Assembly: GCF_007673525.1 (NCBI RefSeq)
Contig: NZ_VDZU01000004.1
Span: 1 to 57,578 of the forward strand
Direction: 5' to 3'
DNA: 57,578 bases
Origin: Fictibacillus phosphorivorans
GTDB lineage: Bacteria > Bacillota > Bacilli > Bacillales > Fictibacillaceae
Below are positions 17,444-25,944 of the stretch, in pieces. The notes beneath the pieces were generated by a model that did no database searches, was not told the origin of the DNA, and saw only the letters and a list, made by a program, of their open reading frames with translations. Numbering within the stretch: position 1 is the first letter of the stretch; each line of letters opens with the position of its first letter. A program made the translations under genes and the position numbers.

Positions 17444-19843
17444 TTATGGTGTAGTTGTTGTTCCAGATGTTCCAGCGCCTGCTCCTGCTCCTTCTCCCGT
17501 ACCTTGACCACCGTCCGCTGGTGGTGGCTCAGTCGGTGGCGGTTCTGTTGTCGGAGGAGGTTCCGTTGGAGGTGGATCTGGTACTGTCGGTGGATCCTCA
17601 GGTTCAGGTTTTGTATCAGGATCATCCGGGTTGTCATCTTGTGGTGGTGGAGGATCAGCCTCATCCTCTGGCTTTGTTGAAGGAGGCTCTGTTTGTATTT
17701 CGTCTTCATTCTTTTTCTCTTCTTCTTTAACCTTATCTGAATCTTTCTTTTTATCATCCTTCATTTCTTTATCTTCTTTTTTGTTTGTCTTCGTCTGTTC
17801 GTTCTTATCGGCATTCTTTGTTTTAACCGGAGCAGTCATCTCTTTAAGCGATGTCCCTTTTACGATGAGCTCTTTCGTCACATTAGAACCGTTTTCATCT
17901 TTCGTTACATAACCAGTATCTTTATTGACGTATACTTCTTCAACAGATTTTGGCTTAGAAAATCCAGCAGTCTTTTTCTCTTTTGACACTTCAGAGACGA
18001 TAGACTTGAAAATGTATTTCGCTATTCTTTGGTCTTCAGTTGTTAGGTAGCTCTCTGCTGTTGTTTTGTCATAACCTGTCCACACAGCGGCTGTGTAATT
18101 TGTTGTATAACCTGCGAACCAAGAATCACTAGAGCCCTTCTCAATATGGTCAAGACCTTCTGGCATGTTAGTCGTTCCTGTTTTTCCTGCAACCTCTAAC
18201 CCGGGGATAGCGGCTAGCGTTCCTGTTCCGCGTTTAACAACATCTTTAAGCATATCTGTAATCATATAAGCTGTGTAATCATGCATGGCTGCAACAGGTT
18301 TGGATTCGTACTTCGTTTCAAAGCCATCCGGATATTTTACACTACGAAGCGTGGTTGGTTTATGATAGACACCTTGATTTCCGAATGCCGTGTAAGCCCC
18401 TGCTAGTTCAAGCGGTGATGGGCCTTTACCAAATCCTCCAATGGCATAGGCAGGATGAGCGTTCTTAATAGGAATACCTAACTGATTGGCAAAGCTTACA
18501 GCATCTTCAGAGCCAACTTCCATAAAAGTTTTGATCGCAGGAATGTTGTAGGAATGAACGAGTGCTTCTCTCATGGAAACATCTCCATGAAATTCATCAT
18601 CCCAGTTTCCGGCTTCCCAACCGTCGATCTCTAACTCTTCATCTTTAATCTGTTTATACGTAGACCATTTAAACTTTTCTATGGCTGGACCATAATCTAA
18701 GATTGGTTTGATGGTCGAACCGGGCTGGCGTGTTATATCAGTCGCATAGTTAAATCCTTTCTCAACGTTTTGCTCACCGCTTGTTCGATTCCCGCCTAAT
18801 GCTCGAATCACACCAGTCTTTGTATCGAGCAGCGCGACACCGGCCTTGAATTTGTCATTTGGATAGTTCACATATTCTTCAGTAGATAGCACTTTTTCGG
18901 TATGTGCTTGAGCTTTTGGATCAAGTGTTGTGTAAATTTTTAATCCGCCTTCATAAATCGCTCTCTCAGAAACTCCTTTTTCTTTTAATTCCTTAATCAC
19001 TTGCTGAATAAAAGCATCATACTTTAATCGCTTCGTTTTTTCTTTTGAGAGAGATTCCGTTACGGAAGTACGTAGAGCTTCTTCCTTTTGCTGTTTAGTA
19101 ATTGCACCATTCTTGTACATGAGCTGCAGTACGGTGTTTCGTCTTTCTTCTGCCACTTTAGGGTGAAGGAAAGGGTCATAACTGCTCGGCCTTTGAGGCA
19201 GACCAGCTAAAAGAGCCGCTTCTGCGGGCGATAGATCTTTTAAAGGCTTATTAAAATAGGTTTTTGAAGCAGTCGCAACACCATATGCTCCGCTGCCAAA
19301 GTAGATTTTGTTCAGGTACATCTCTAAGATCTGATCTTTTGAGTACTTCTGTTCTAATTGAATAGCAAGGTAAGCTTCTTGCACTTTTCGTTCGAGTGTT
19401 TTGTCTGACGATAGAACAGAGTTTTTTACAACCTGCTGTGTAATCGTACTTGCCCCTTCAGCACCGAATCCATCTTGTACATTTGCAACCGCGGCTCCGA
19501 CTATACGCTTCACATCTATTCCCATGTGATCTTTAAATCGAACGTCTTCTGTAGAGATAAATGCTTGTTGGACGAGTTCTGGTATATCATCGATCTTCAC
19601 ATATTCTCGTCGTTCAGAGCCTGTTACATATGTGATGAACTCATCGTTCATATCATAGATCATCGATGATTGAGGATCCTTCAGGTCGTCAGCTGTAAGC
19701 TTCGGAGTTCCATTCACGTATGCATAGATCATGGCCCCTCCAAATGTCACGCTGGATAAGAAAAGAATGAGAGTAATAATAGCTGTTCGCCGAATCCAAA
19801 GTGATCGTTTTCTTTTCTGACGAAGTACAGACCTTTTCGCCAT
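17444..19843 (-). CDS. Class A penicillin-binding protein (PBP1A family)
   Basis: 799-residue bifunctional enzyme that polymerises and cross-links peptidoglycan. A basic cytoplasmic N-terminus and one membrane anchor (about 20-42) precede the GT51 transglycosylase domain (EDVRFKDHMGID at 99-110 with Glu99; GASTITQQ at 130-137). The transpeptidase domain has SxxK at Ser376 (GSTIKP), SYN at 431-433 and KTGTT at 554-558. A C-terminal tail of about 120 residues is Lys/Glu-rich, then Pro/Thr/Glu-rich, then Gly-rich, and is probably extracellular and flexible. A ponA/pbpF-type identity cannot be settled from the sequence alone. Confidence 0.93.
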   Translation of the reverse strand: MAKRSVLRQKRKRSLWIRRTAIITLILFLSSVTFGGAMIYAYVNGTPKLTADDLKDPQSSMIYDMNDEFITYVTGSERREYVKIDDIPELVQQAFISTEDVRFKDHMGIDVKRIVGAAVANVQDGFGAEGASTITQQVVKNSVLSSDKTLERKVQEAYLAIQLEQKYSKDQILEMYLNKIYFGSGAYGVATASKTYFNKPLKDLSPAEAALLAGLPQRPSSYDPFLHPKVAEERRNTVLQLMYKNGAITKQQKEEALRTSVTESLSKEKTKRLKYDAFIQQVIKELKEKGVSERAIYEGGLKIYTTLDPKAQAHTEKVLSTEEYVNYPNDKFKAGVALLDTKTGVIRALGGNRTSGEQNVEKGFNYATDITRQPGSTIKPILDYGPAIEKFKWSTYKQIKDEELEIDGWEAGNWDDEFHGDVSMREALVHSYNIPAIKTFMEVGSEDAVSFANQLGIPIKNAHPAYAIGGFGKGPSPLELAGAYTAFGNQGVYHKPTTLRSVKYPDGFETKYESKPVAAMHDYTAYMITDMLKDVVKRGTGTLAAIPGLEVAGKTGTTNMPEGLDHIEKGSSDSWFAGYTTNYTAAVWTGYDKTTAESYLTTEDQRIAKYIFKSIVSEVSKEKKTAGFSKPKSVEEVYVNKDTGYVTKDENGSNVTKELIVKGTSLKEMTAPVKTKNADKNEQTKTNKKEDKEMKDDKKKDSDKVKEEEKKNEDEIQTEPPSTKPEDEADPPPPQDDNPDDPDTKPEPEDPPTVPDPPPTEPPPTTEPPPTEPPPADGGQGTGEGAGAGAGTSGTTTTP

Positions 19844-19954
19844 AGCACTCTTCCTTTCTTTAAGTTACTACATCTGATTTACCCAATACTTGTAAATATA
19901 AAACAGTTTATAAAGAGACTGGATGGGGGAAAGTTAAACTAGAGGAGTGATTCT

Positions 19955-20257
19955 ATGAAAACACAGACGAAAGAAAGAGCTCAGATTATTTACTCCATGT
20001 TGGAAGATATTCATCAAAACAAAAGGTTAAGTGAAGAACAGCTCAATAAATTAACAGAAGTTGCTCAACTATTAAAAGAAGATGTTGAGATCGGAGAGAA
20101 AACTTCTGGTGTACTAGATGATATGAGTGAATTTGGAGAGAAGGCTCTTCAATTGTCATCAGAACAACAATTAAACGATTATTTAAAGCAAGAAGATCAA
20201 AAAGTTGAAGAGTATTATGAGCATTTTAAGATGTTATTTAATGATGAGAGATCATAA
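19955..20257 (+). CDS. Hypothetical helical protein
   Basis: 100 residues, almost entirely charged and helix-forming (QNKRLSEEQLNKLTEVAQLL, then YLKQEDQKVEEYYEHFKMLF), with no signal peptide or membrane segment. AGAGGAGTGATTCT precedes the ATG. It is divergent from the PBP gene and closed by its own terminator. I do not recognise a family. It is likely a small cytoplasmic protein of unknown role. Confidence 0.7.
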   Translation: MKTQTKERAQIIYSMLEDIHQNKRLSEEQLNKLTEVAQLLKEDVEIGEKTSGVLDDMSEFGEKALQLSSEQQLNDYLKQEDQKVEEYYEHFKMLFNDERS

Positions 20258-20265
20258 ATGTGAAA

Positions 20266-20309
20266 AGCTGATATCTAGAGGGAATTTTTCTTTGGATATC
20301 AGTTTTTTA
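20266..20309 (+). terminator. Terminator after the helical protein gene
   Basis: Stem CTGATATC/GATATCAG with an 18-base loop, then TTTTTT. Confidence 0.75.
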
Positions 20310-20383
20310 ATTTCGGAAAAGGAATTCTGATTTTGTCGAACGATTATGTTGGTCATACATTTCTTTTTTATATAAAATTTAAT

Positions 20384-20401
20384 AAAACGACCAGTCGTTT
20401 T
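20384..20401. promoter_or_regulatory. Palindromic operator, probably for the TetR-type regulator
   Basis: AAAACGAC-CA-GTCGTTTT, an 8-bp inverted repeat with a 2-bp centre, 28 bp upstream of the GNAT gene. The form is typical of TetR/AcrR operators, and a TetR-family gene lies downstream in the same direction (21395). Confidence 0.7.
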
Positions 20402-20428
20402 AAAAAAGAAGATTGAGGAGTGATTGTA

Positions 20429-21346
20429 GTGTTAGTCATTAAACGATTTAGTGAATTAACCTTTAATGAAGCGATTTCGTTATGGAACGAATCGTGGAAG
20501 CATTATTTCTCTGATATGACCATGGACCTTAATCGATTCATACAAAAGATTGCAGGTGAAGGAATTTCATTAGAAAAGTCGGTCGTGGCTGTTTACGATG
20601 GCAAATTGGCAGGGTTTGTACTGAACGGTTTTCGAACGATTAACAACAAACGATACGTATGGAACGGTGGAACCGCAATCGCTCCAGATTATAGAGGAAT
20701 GGGTGTTGGCAAGAAACTCATATCCGTCTGCTTAAACATATATGCAGAAGAGAATGTTGAAATCGCAAGACTCGAAGCGGTAAAAGAAAATGAAGCTGCT
20801 ATTCAACTATATAAAAGCATGGGTTATGAGACGTTTGAAGAACTGACGTATCTTCAGCATGAAGGGGTCATTACTGCTTGGAACAGTGCAAGTTCAGAAA
20901 TACAGATCAAAGAAGTATCTCTATTTGATATACAACGATTGCCCTTTTTTAAACCTAGTACCGCATGGCAGACGCAATTTCAGAGTTTAAGAGACTGTAT
21001 TTGTGTGGTAGGAATGAAAGACGAAATTCCACTCGGATATGCTGTGTATAAAAAAGTTTATAATGAAACAGGGAAGCTATCCACAATTCTACTCTATCAA
21101 TGTTTAACTGACGAACAGAATGAATTCCAAGAGGAGACGGTGAGAGAATTAGTAAAAACCGTATACGCCCCAGCTGAGGAATCTGTAAAAAGGATAACGA
21201 TTAACATACCTAAAAAAGAGGATTATCTAAACCAACTGTTACGCGAAACAGGATTTACAACGTATGTTGAACAAGTTCATATGGAACGGGTAATCGAACA
21301 GACTAACGTGTCTCGGCCGGTGAAAACTTTTTCCGAAATAGACTGA
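20429..21346 (+). CDS. GNAT-family acetyltransferase (two-domain)
   Basis: 305 residues. The N-terminal GNAT domain shows the acetyl-CoA loop IAPDYRGMGVGKKLI (about residues 88-102) and the ARLEAVKENEAAIQLYKSMGY ending. The C-terminal half is a degenerate second domain. The GTG at 20429 is chosen because GAGGAG lies 8 bases before it. Just upstream is a near-perfect palindrome, and a TetR regulator follows 48 bp downstream, so the pair probably forms an autoregulated detoxification or modification unit. The acetyl acceptor is unknown. Confidence 0.82.
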   Translation: MLVIKRFSELTFNEAISLWNESWKHYFSDMTMDLNRFIQKIAGEGISLEKSVVAVYDGKLAGFVLNGFRTINNKRYVWNGGTAIAPDYRGMGVGKKLISVCLNIYAEENVEIARLEAVKENEAAIQLYKSMGYETFEELTYLQHEGVITAWNSASSEIQIKEVSLFDIQRLPFFKPSTAWQTQFQSLRDCICVVGMKDEIPLGYAVYKKVYNETGKLSTILLYQCLTDEQNEFQEETVRELVKTVYAPAEESVKRITINIPKKEDYLNQLLRETGFTTYVEQVHMERVIEQTNVSRPVKTFSEID

Positions 21347-21394
21347 AAACTCTGTTATAATTAAAGAAGACGTGTCATAAATGGAGGAAGCATC

Positions 21395-22006
21395 ATGCCT
21401 AAAGTTTCAGCTGAGTATAAAGAAGAGAAACGCAACCACATTCTTGAGAGCGCCTTAAAATGCTTTAGTGAAAAGGGATACCAAGCTACGATTATAGACG
21501 ACATCGTTAAAGATTCGAACATCAGTAAAGGTGCCATCTATAACTATTTTGCTAGTAAAGAAGAAATCTATCTTCAGCTGTTAAAGAAAAGAACAGATGA
21601 ATTTTTCGAAGATATGGAACAAGAGAACGCTTCTCTTACAAGTGCAAGCAGAAAGCTTGAAAATCTATTTAAACGTTGGAAAAAACAAGAGTTAAAAGAA
21701 GATGATCAGCAGACGATGCGTGTATATATTGAATTCTGGCTCTATGGATCACGACAAGATGATCTACGAACTATTCTTGCAGCGCGATATAATCGATTTA
21801 TCGAATATATCGTGAAGATTATTATAGAGGGCCAGGAATCGGGAGAAATCAAAAAAGAGTTAGATCCGCAAAACATTTCACGAATCTTTTGGGCTCTTCG
21901 TGATGGTAACGTGCTTCATTATTCTTTTTTAGGAGAAGAAGAGCAATACCGGATAGCCTGGGATACCATCGAAGAAATGTTTTTGAGCTATGTAATTACA
22001 AAATAA
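21395..22006 (+). CDS. TetR/AcrR-family transcriptional regulator
   Basis: 203 residues with the N-terminal helix-turn-helix domain of the family: RNHILESALKCFSEKGYQATIIDDIVKDSNISKGAIYNYFASKEEIY. The C-terminal ligand-binding domain is all-helical. GGAGGA precedes the ATG. It is likely to bind the palindrome at 20384-20401 and so control the GNAT gene and itself. The ligand is unknown. Confidence 0.9.
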   Translation: MPKVSAEYKEEKRNHILESALKCFSEKGYQATIIDDIVKDSNISKGAIYNYFASKEEIYLQLLKKRTDEFFEDMEQENASLTSASRKLENLFKRWKKQELKEDDQQTMRVYIEFWLYGSRQDDLRTILAARYNRFIEYIVKIIIEGQESGEIKKELDPQNISRIFWALRDGNVLHYSFLGEEEQYRIAWDTIEEMFLSYVITK

Positions 22007-22011
22007 AGAGG

Positions 22012-22042
22012 AGACACCAGTTTTTTTGGTGTCTTTTTTTTA
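22012..22042 (+). terminator. Terminator after the TetR gene
   Basis: Stem GAGACACCA/TGGTGTCTT around a T-rich loop, followed by TTTTTTT. Confidence 0.88.
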
Positions 22043-22340
22043 TACAGCGTGTGTCTACTTTTCTAAATAAGTCGTCTCGCAGATTTGTGAACTAAACTTG
22101 CAGAAAAAATTTCAATGTATATGGAGTTATTCAAAAAATTCTTCCATCCACATCAGTAATACCCGGCTACGGTATCGATGCTAAGTCAGCATTCTTAAAC
22201 TAAACAGTATCTATCCTGCCCAAGACATATTTACTGGCTAGTTTTGTCTAAGAAGTTCCACTTTTGTTGGGAATTATCGACCAAATGGTCCTATCGATAT
22301 GATATAAAAAAGAGTAGACTTAGAAGTAACATATTTGTAA
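22043..22340. other. Intergenic region without a recognised feature
   Basis: About 300 bp between the TetR terminator and the sigX promoter. I see a small palindrome GACCAAATGGTC (22279-22290) and a short hairpin ATGCT/AGCAT (near 22177), but no ORF with a ribosome binding site, no riboswitch core I recognise and no tRNA. Confidence 0.5.
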
Positions 22341-22366
22341 TGTAACTTTTTATAAGTAAATTCGAC
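22341..22366 (+). promoter_or_regulatory. ECF promoter of sigX-rsiX
   Basis: TGTAAC (22341-22346) and CGAC (22363-22366) with a 16-bp spacer, 35 bp upstream of the sigX start. The elements match the known SigX-type recognition sequence, so the operon is probably autoregulated. Confidence 0.85.
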
Positions 22367-22400
22367 TACATAAATACATAGAGATAGGGGGCCATCCGAA

Positions 22401-22946
22401 GTGAAGGAAACGTTCGACCGATTGTATGATGAGTATCATACGGCGTTATTTCAATTTATCTTCTATATGGTACGAAATCGCGAATCGGCAGAAGATCTTG
22501 TGCAAGAAGTATATATCCGGGTATTAAACGCTTACGAAAGTTTCGAAGGCAAGAGTTCAGAGAAGACATGGTTGTATTCCATTGCCAGGCACGTGGCCAT
22601 TGACTGGCTTAGAAAACAATCCAGACGCAACAAACGGTTCCTATTCTTTGATATAAAAGAAAGTGAAGGTGTATTGCGTGATGGAGATCCCCTTCCAGAA
22701 GAATTAGTTGCAAAAAAAGAGTCTTACCGAGATTTATATACAATGATGAAACGTTGTTCACTCGATCAGCAGCAAGTGCTTGTACTTCGGTACATTCAAT
22801 CATTATCGATCTCAGAAACTGCGCAAATACTAAGTTGGACCGAAAGTAAAGTAAAGACCACCCAGCACCGGGCTATAAAAGAATTGCGCAAATGGCTGGA
22901 TCAGCAACCGGGCCTGGAGGAGGAATTGAAAGATGGAACCAATTAA
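22401..22946 (+). CDS. sigX: ECF RNA polymerase sigma factor SigX
   Basis: 181 residues. Region 2 shows FDRLYDEYHTALFQFIFYMVRN, AEDLVQEVYIRVLNAY and SSEKTWLYSIARHVAIDWLRKQ, very close to B. subtilis SigX; region 4 has SISETAQILSWTESKVKTTQHRAIK. SigX adjusts cell-surface charge and lipid/wall functions under envelope stress. The start is GTG with AGGGGG upstream. It overlaps rsiX by 14 bp, so translation is coupled. The promoter carries its own recognition sequence. Confidence 0.93.
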   Translation: MKETFDRLYDEYHTALFQFIFYMVRNRESAEDLVQEVYIRVLNAYESFEGKSSEKTWLYSIARHVAIDWLRKQSRRNKRFLFFDIKESEGVLRDGDPLPEELVAKKESYRDLYTMMKRCSLDQQQVLVLRYIQSLSISETAQILSWTESKVKTTQHRAIKELRKWLDQQPGLEEELKDGTN

Positions 22947-24096
22947 GTGGAATGATGAAAAAATTGAAGAGCATCTTAAGCATTTGCCCCCAATAAGAGA
23001 CCGTCGATCTAAGCAGGATCTTTTCTTAAAGGTTCAGGCAAATATTAATTATAAGGATAGTAAAGATAAACGCCTTCCTTCATGGAGTATACCGGCACTC
23101 GCTACAGCATGCGCGCTTGTCATATTTGGTGTCTTCGCTCCAGATCTAATGAAGAACGGGATACAGATGGAGAACTCCAAAGTTGCTGAGCAATCGGATA
23201 AGAGGGAAGAAAAATCGTTAGATGACTCAGCGGATAAAGATCAAAACTCTGCTGGGATCATGAAAGCTGAACCATCTGTTGCGTATCATGCGCCTTATCT
23301 AGAAAAGAACTTGAAAGCGATGAACAAAGACTGGGTGACTGTAGGTTATTTGGATGATCAAGCACAACTTGTCATACCTGTTAGTTTCTTAACTGATCAA
23401 GACTTTTACGTTAATAAAGTGAATAAAGAACTTAAAGCATTTAATCCTAAAGATGTTGGATTAGCGGATAGTCCACTAGAAAAGGCGAAAATTACCGAGG
23501 AAGAAGAGTCGGTGATTGTTGATCTGCCAGCAGGATCTATTGATGGAGCCGAAGAACCTCTGCTTCAGGCTTTAATCACGATGACTTTTGCTAACGAGGA
23601 TCAGAAGGCGAAAGTCGAACTGCGTATGAATGGTGACAAAGGCTACGAATTCCAGCGTTATGGAACAGTATCTGAGTGGGATCTTAAAGTTCCTGGTGCT
23701 CCTCATTTTCGTTATGACGCCCCATCAACAGATGCATTTATCGTAAGTCTGTTTGCAACGGGGATAGACACGAAATCGATGCCAAAGGAGTTTGAAGATG
23801 CTCTTGAGATGATGGATGATGAGCAAGAGCGTGGCCTTAAACCGCTGTTACCAAAAAACACAGTACTAGGTGTGAGAGTAATAAACAAGGATGACGTAGA
23901 GATAACCTTTCCTGATTCTATAAAATTATCTGCTGATGATACAGAAGATCTGATGATGATCGACGCGATTCTATTAACAGCTGAAAGCTACGGGTTTGAG
24001 TCTGTAAAGTTTAACAATACGAAAATAGATTCAATCGGTCCTTATAAGCTTAGTGAAGAGATTGAAGGAGTGACCGGAGCAAACTTCTATCAATAG
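22933..24096 (+). CDS. rsiX: Anti-sigma-X factor RsiX
   Basis: 387-residue single-pass membrane protein. The cytoplasmic part (residues 1-50, WNDEKIEEHLKHLPPIRDRRS) resembles B. subtilis RsiX, a transmembrane segment spans about 51-69 (WSIPALATACALVIFGVFA), and a large external domain follows that may have two sporulation/germination-type (GerMN-like) repeats. It should hold SigX at the membrane. The ATG overlaps the end of sigX and follows GGAGGAGG. A terminator ends the operon. Confidence 0.9.
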   Translation: MEPIKWNDEKIEEHLKHLPPIRDRRSKQDLFLKVQANINYKDSKDKRLPSWSIPALATACALVIFGVFAPDLMKNGIQMENSKVAEQSDKREEKSLDDSADKDQNSAGIMKAEPSVAYHAPYLEKNLKAMNKDWVTVGYLDDQAQLVIPVSFLTDQDFYVNKVNKELKAFNPKDVGLADSPLEKAKITEEEESVIVDLPAGSIDGAEEPLLQALITMTFANEDQKAKVELRMNGDKGYEFQRYGTVSEWDLKVPGAPHFRYDAPSTDAFIVSLFATGIDTKSMPKEFEDALEMMDDEQERGLKPLLPKNTVLGVRVINKDDVEITFPDSIKLSADDTEDLMMIDAILLTAESYGFESVKFNNTKIDSIGPYKLSEEIEGVTGANFYQ

Positions 24097-24114
24097 TAAA
24101 AAATGAATGTCGAA

Positions 24115-24141
24115 AAAGGCTGCAATTTGCAGTCTTTTTTC
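24115..24141 (+). terminator. Terminator after rsiX
   Basis: Stem AGGCTGCA/TGCAGTCT with an ATT-type loop, then TTTTT. Confidence 0.8.
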
Positions 24142-24152
24142 TATGGAAAGCG

Positions 24153-24179
24153 GGTAACTTTCGTTGTGTAATATTCGAC
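24153..24179 (+). promoter_or_regulatory. SigX-type ECF promoter of the NlpC/P60-like gene
   Basis: GGTAAC (24153-24158) and CGAC (24176-24179) with a 17-bp spacer. The flanks TTCGACTA match those of the sigX promoter (22361-22368). It lies 41 bp upstream of the start codon, so this gene is a likely member of the SigX regulon. Confidence 0.7.
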
Positions 24180-24219
24180 TAATAGAGTGAAAGAGTTCAT
24201 TAAAGAGAGGATGTTAAAC

Positions 24220-24678
24220 ATGAAACGTTTACTCGTCGCAGTAGTTTCATTAGGACTCGCAGCTCTATTCATTTTAGGCGGTGTATCTGCTGCAAAAGCA
24301 TCTCCATCTTATGATCAAGAAGTAACAGAAACAGCAAAACTCTACAAAGGAGCTCCGTTTAAATGGGGTGGCACAACACCAAAAGGGTTTGATGCATCAG
24401 GGTTTACCACATATATATTCAAAACAACAGTTGTAAACAAAAGTCTGCCAAGAACATCTGCTGAGCAGTATAAAGGCGGCACACCTGTTTTAAAAGGAAA
24501 AGAAAAACTAGGTGATCTCGTATTCTTTAAAACAAATGGTAAAAGTGTTTCTTTTGTAGGCATCTATATGGGAAATAGAGAGTTCATTGCCGCTACTTCA
24601 AAAGGAGTACGAATACAATCACTTGATTCTAAGTACTGGAAGGGAACGTATGTAGGTTCGAAAAGATATTTACCCTGA
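24220..24678 (+). CDS. Secreted NlpC/P60-fold protein lacking catalytic residues
   Basis: 152 residues: signal peptide (1-27, KRLLVAVVSLGLAALFILGG then AKA), then one NlpC/P60 domain. In active peptidases the motif reads DCSGF and the general base lies in HVGIYLG. Here these are FDASGF (Ala59 for Cys) and SFVGIYMG (Phe112 for His), and the third polar residue is Ala124. It should bind but not cleave peptidoglycan. The start at ATG 24220 is chosen because AAGAGAGG sits about 9 bases before it. A SigX-type promoter lies upstream. Confidence 0.82.
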   Translation: MKRLLVAVVSLGLAALFILGGVSAAKASPSYDQEVTETAKLYKGAPFKWGGTTPKGFDASGFTTYIFKTTVVNKSLPRTSAEQYKGGTPVLKGKEKLGDLVFFKTNGKSVSFVGIYMGNREFIAATSKGVRIQSLDSKYWKGTYVGSKRYLP

Positions 24679-24687
24679 ATAAATATT

Positions 24688-24721
24688 CGAACTGTCCTCA
24701 GCGTTGAGGGCAGTTTTTTTG
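24688..24721 (+). terminator. Terminator after the NlpC/P60-like gene
   Basis: Stem AACTGTCCTCA/TGAGGGCAGTT with loop GCGT, then eight T. Confidence 0.92.
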
Positions 24722-24817
24722 TAGTTCAGAAGAAATCAATTTAACACCTATGAGCCTATGGGTTAAAAATAAAAGTAATAGGGTCATACTGTTAATGATG
24801 AAAATGAGGTGTGACAG

Positions 24818-25783
24818 ATGACCATAATTAAGCTTGGTTTTGTGGCAATGAGCATGGAATTAAAAAATGCTTCTCCATCCAAAACGATGACCTATAAACA
24901 ATTCAGTCAGCTGCAGAATAGAGAAGCGGGTTTGAGGAAACTTGAGCGCATATCGCTTGCCAATATAACCAATACGCTTCGAGTGTTAAAGCATGCCGTG
25001 GCTAACGATGTACGGTTTTATCGAATGACATCCAGAATCATTCCACTAGCTAATCATAGTGAGCTCTTAGACTGGGATTATATTAGTCCTTTGCATGATG
25101 CACTCCATGAGATGGGACAATATGCAAAACAACATAAAATGAGGCTAGACTTTCACCCGGACCATTTTGTATTAATAAATTCTCCGAAAAAAGAGATTCT
25201 TAAAAACTCTCTAAAGACGCTACAGCTGCACTACAAAATACTCAAAAGCATGGGAATGGATACAGAGCATCGTTGCGTGATGCATGTAGGTGGAAACTAT
25301 AAAGAAACCGATGTAGCACTGGAGCGATTCGTACAGAATTGGGGAAGCGTTCCGTTATCAATCCAAAGAATGATCATGCTTGAGAACGATGATACATCTT
25401 TTACAATGGCGGATGCTCTGTACCTTTGTGAAAAGCTGCAGATTCCCCTTGTGTTCGATTATCACCATCACCTTGCATACCATCATGACGAGAACTGGAT
25501 ACAGCACTGGCCACGAGTAGTAGAGTCATGGAAAACATCTCCGCTGCCATTGAAGATGCATATCTCGAGCCCAAAGAGCGACAAACAATTTAGAAATCAT
25601 GCAGACTATGTGGATGTTAATATGTTTTTTGATTTTTTAAAAGAAGTAAAAGGTAGTGTGGAGAGAATAGATTGTATGATCGAATCGAAGAAAAAAGATT
25701 TAGCTCTTTTTCAGCTTATGAGGGAAATAAAAGAGAGGAACGACGTTGAAATAATAGACGGAGCATCTTTTCGCCTTAAGTAA
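24818..25783 (+). CDS. uvsE: UV damage endonuclease UvsE
   Basis: 321 residues. It nicks DNA 5' to UV photoproducts, starting an alternative excision-repair path. Characteristic family segments are LGFVAMSMEL at the N-terminus, FYRMTSRIIPLANH, LDFHPDHF, HVGGNYKE, LENDD, FDYHHHL and KMHISSPK, which supply the metal-binding His/Asp/Glu residues of the TIM barrel. AATGAGGTG precedes the ATG. The gene stands alone between two terminators. A weak SigB-like element (GTTAAA-N13-GGGTCA, 24762-24786) lies upstream but is not convincing. Confidence 0.94.
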   Translation: MTIIKLGFVAMSMELKNASPSKTMTYKQFSQLQNREAGLRKLERISLANITNTLRVLKHAVANDVRFYRMTSRIIPLANHSELLDWDYISPLHDALHEMGQYAKQHKMRLDFHPDHFVLINSPKKEILKNSLKTLQLHYKILKSMGMDTEHRCVMHVGGNYKETDVALERFVQNWGSVPLSIQRMIMLENDDTSFTMADALYLCEKLQIPLVFDYHHHLAYHHDENWIQHWPRVVESWKTSPLPLKMHISSPKSDKQFRNHADYVDVNMFFDFLKEVKGSVERIDCMIESKKKDLALFQLMREIKERNDVEIIDGASFRLK

Positions 25784-25811
25784 AACCTTTGCTATCGCAG
25801 AGGTTTTTTTA
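25783..25811 (+). terminator. Terminator after uvsE
   Basis: Stem AAACCTTTGC/GCAGAGGTTT with a TATC loop, then TTTTT. Confidence 0.85.
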
Positions 25812-25944
25812 TTTTCCGGGAAATTTGTCGAAAAATTTGTAAACTTTATCATTGACGAAAGAAAAGAAGTGTCACTATAATAAAAATACTTAGTAAACAT
25901 AAATGTATAAAAAGTATAAAATATAAATTCAGGAGGAACACGTA

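Noticed and set aside
17455..17912. Open frames on the plus strand opposite the PBP tail
   Set aside because: They are low-complexity mirror images of the Pro/Thr/Gly-rich tail codons, without binding sites.
22279..22290. Palindrome GACCAAATGGTC upstream of sigX
   Set aside because: Short, isolated, not linked to a regulator and more than 50 bp upstream of the ECF promoter; may be chance.
24762..24786. SigB-like promoter before uvsE
   Set aside because: GTTAAA-N13-GGGTCA deviates at important positions of both boxes, and uvsE may have another promoter.
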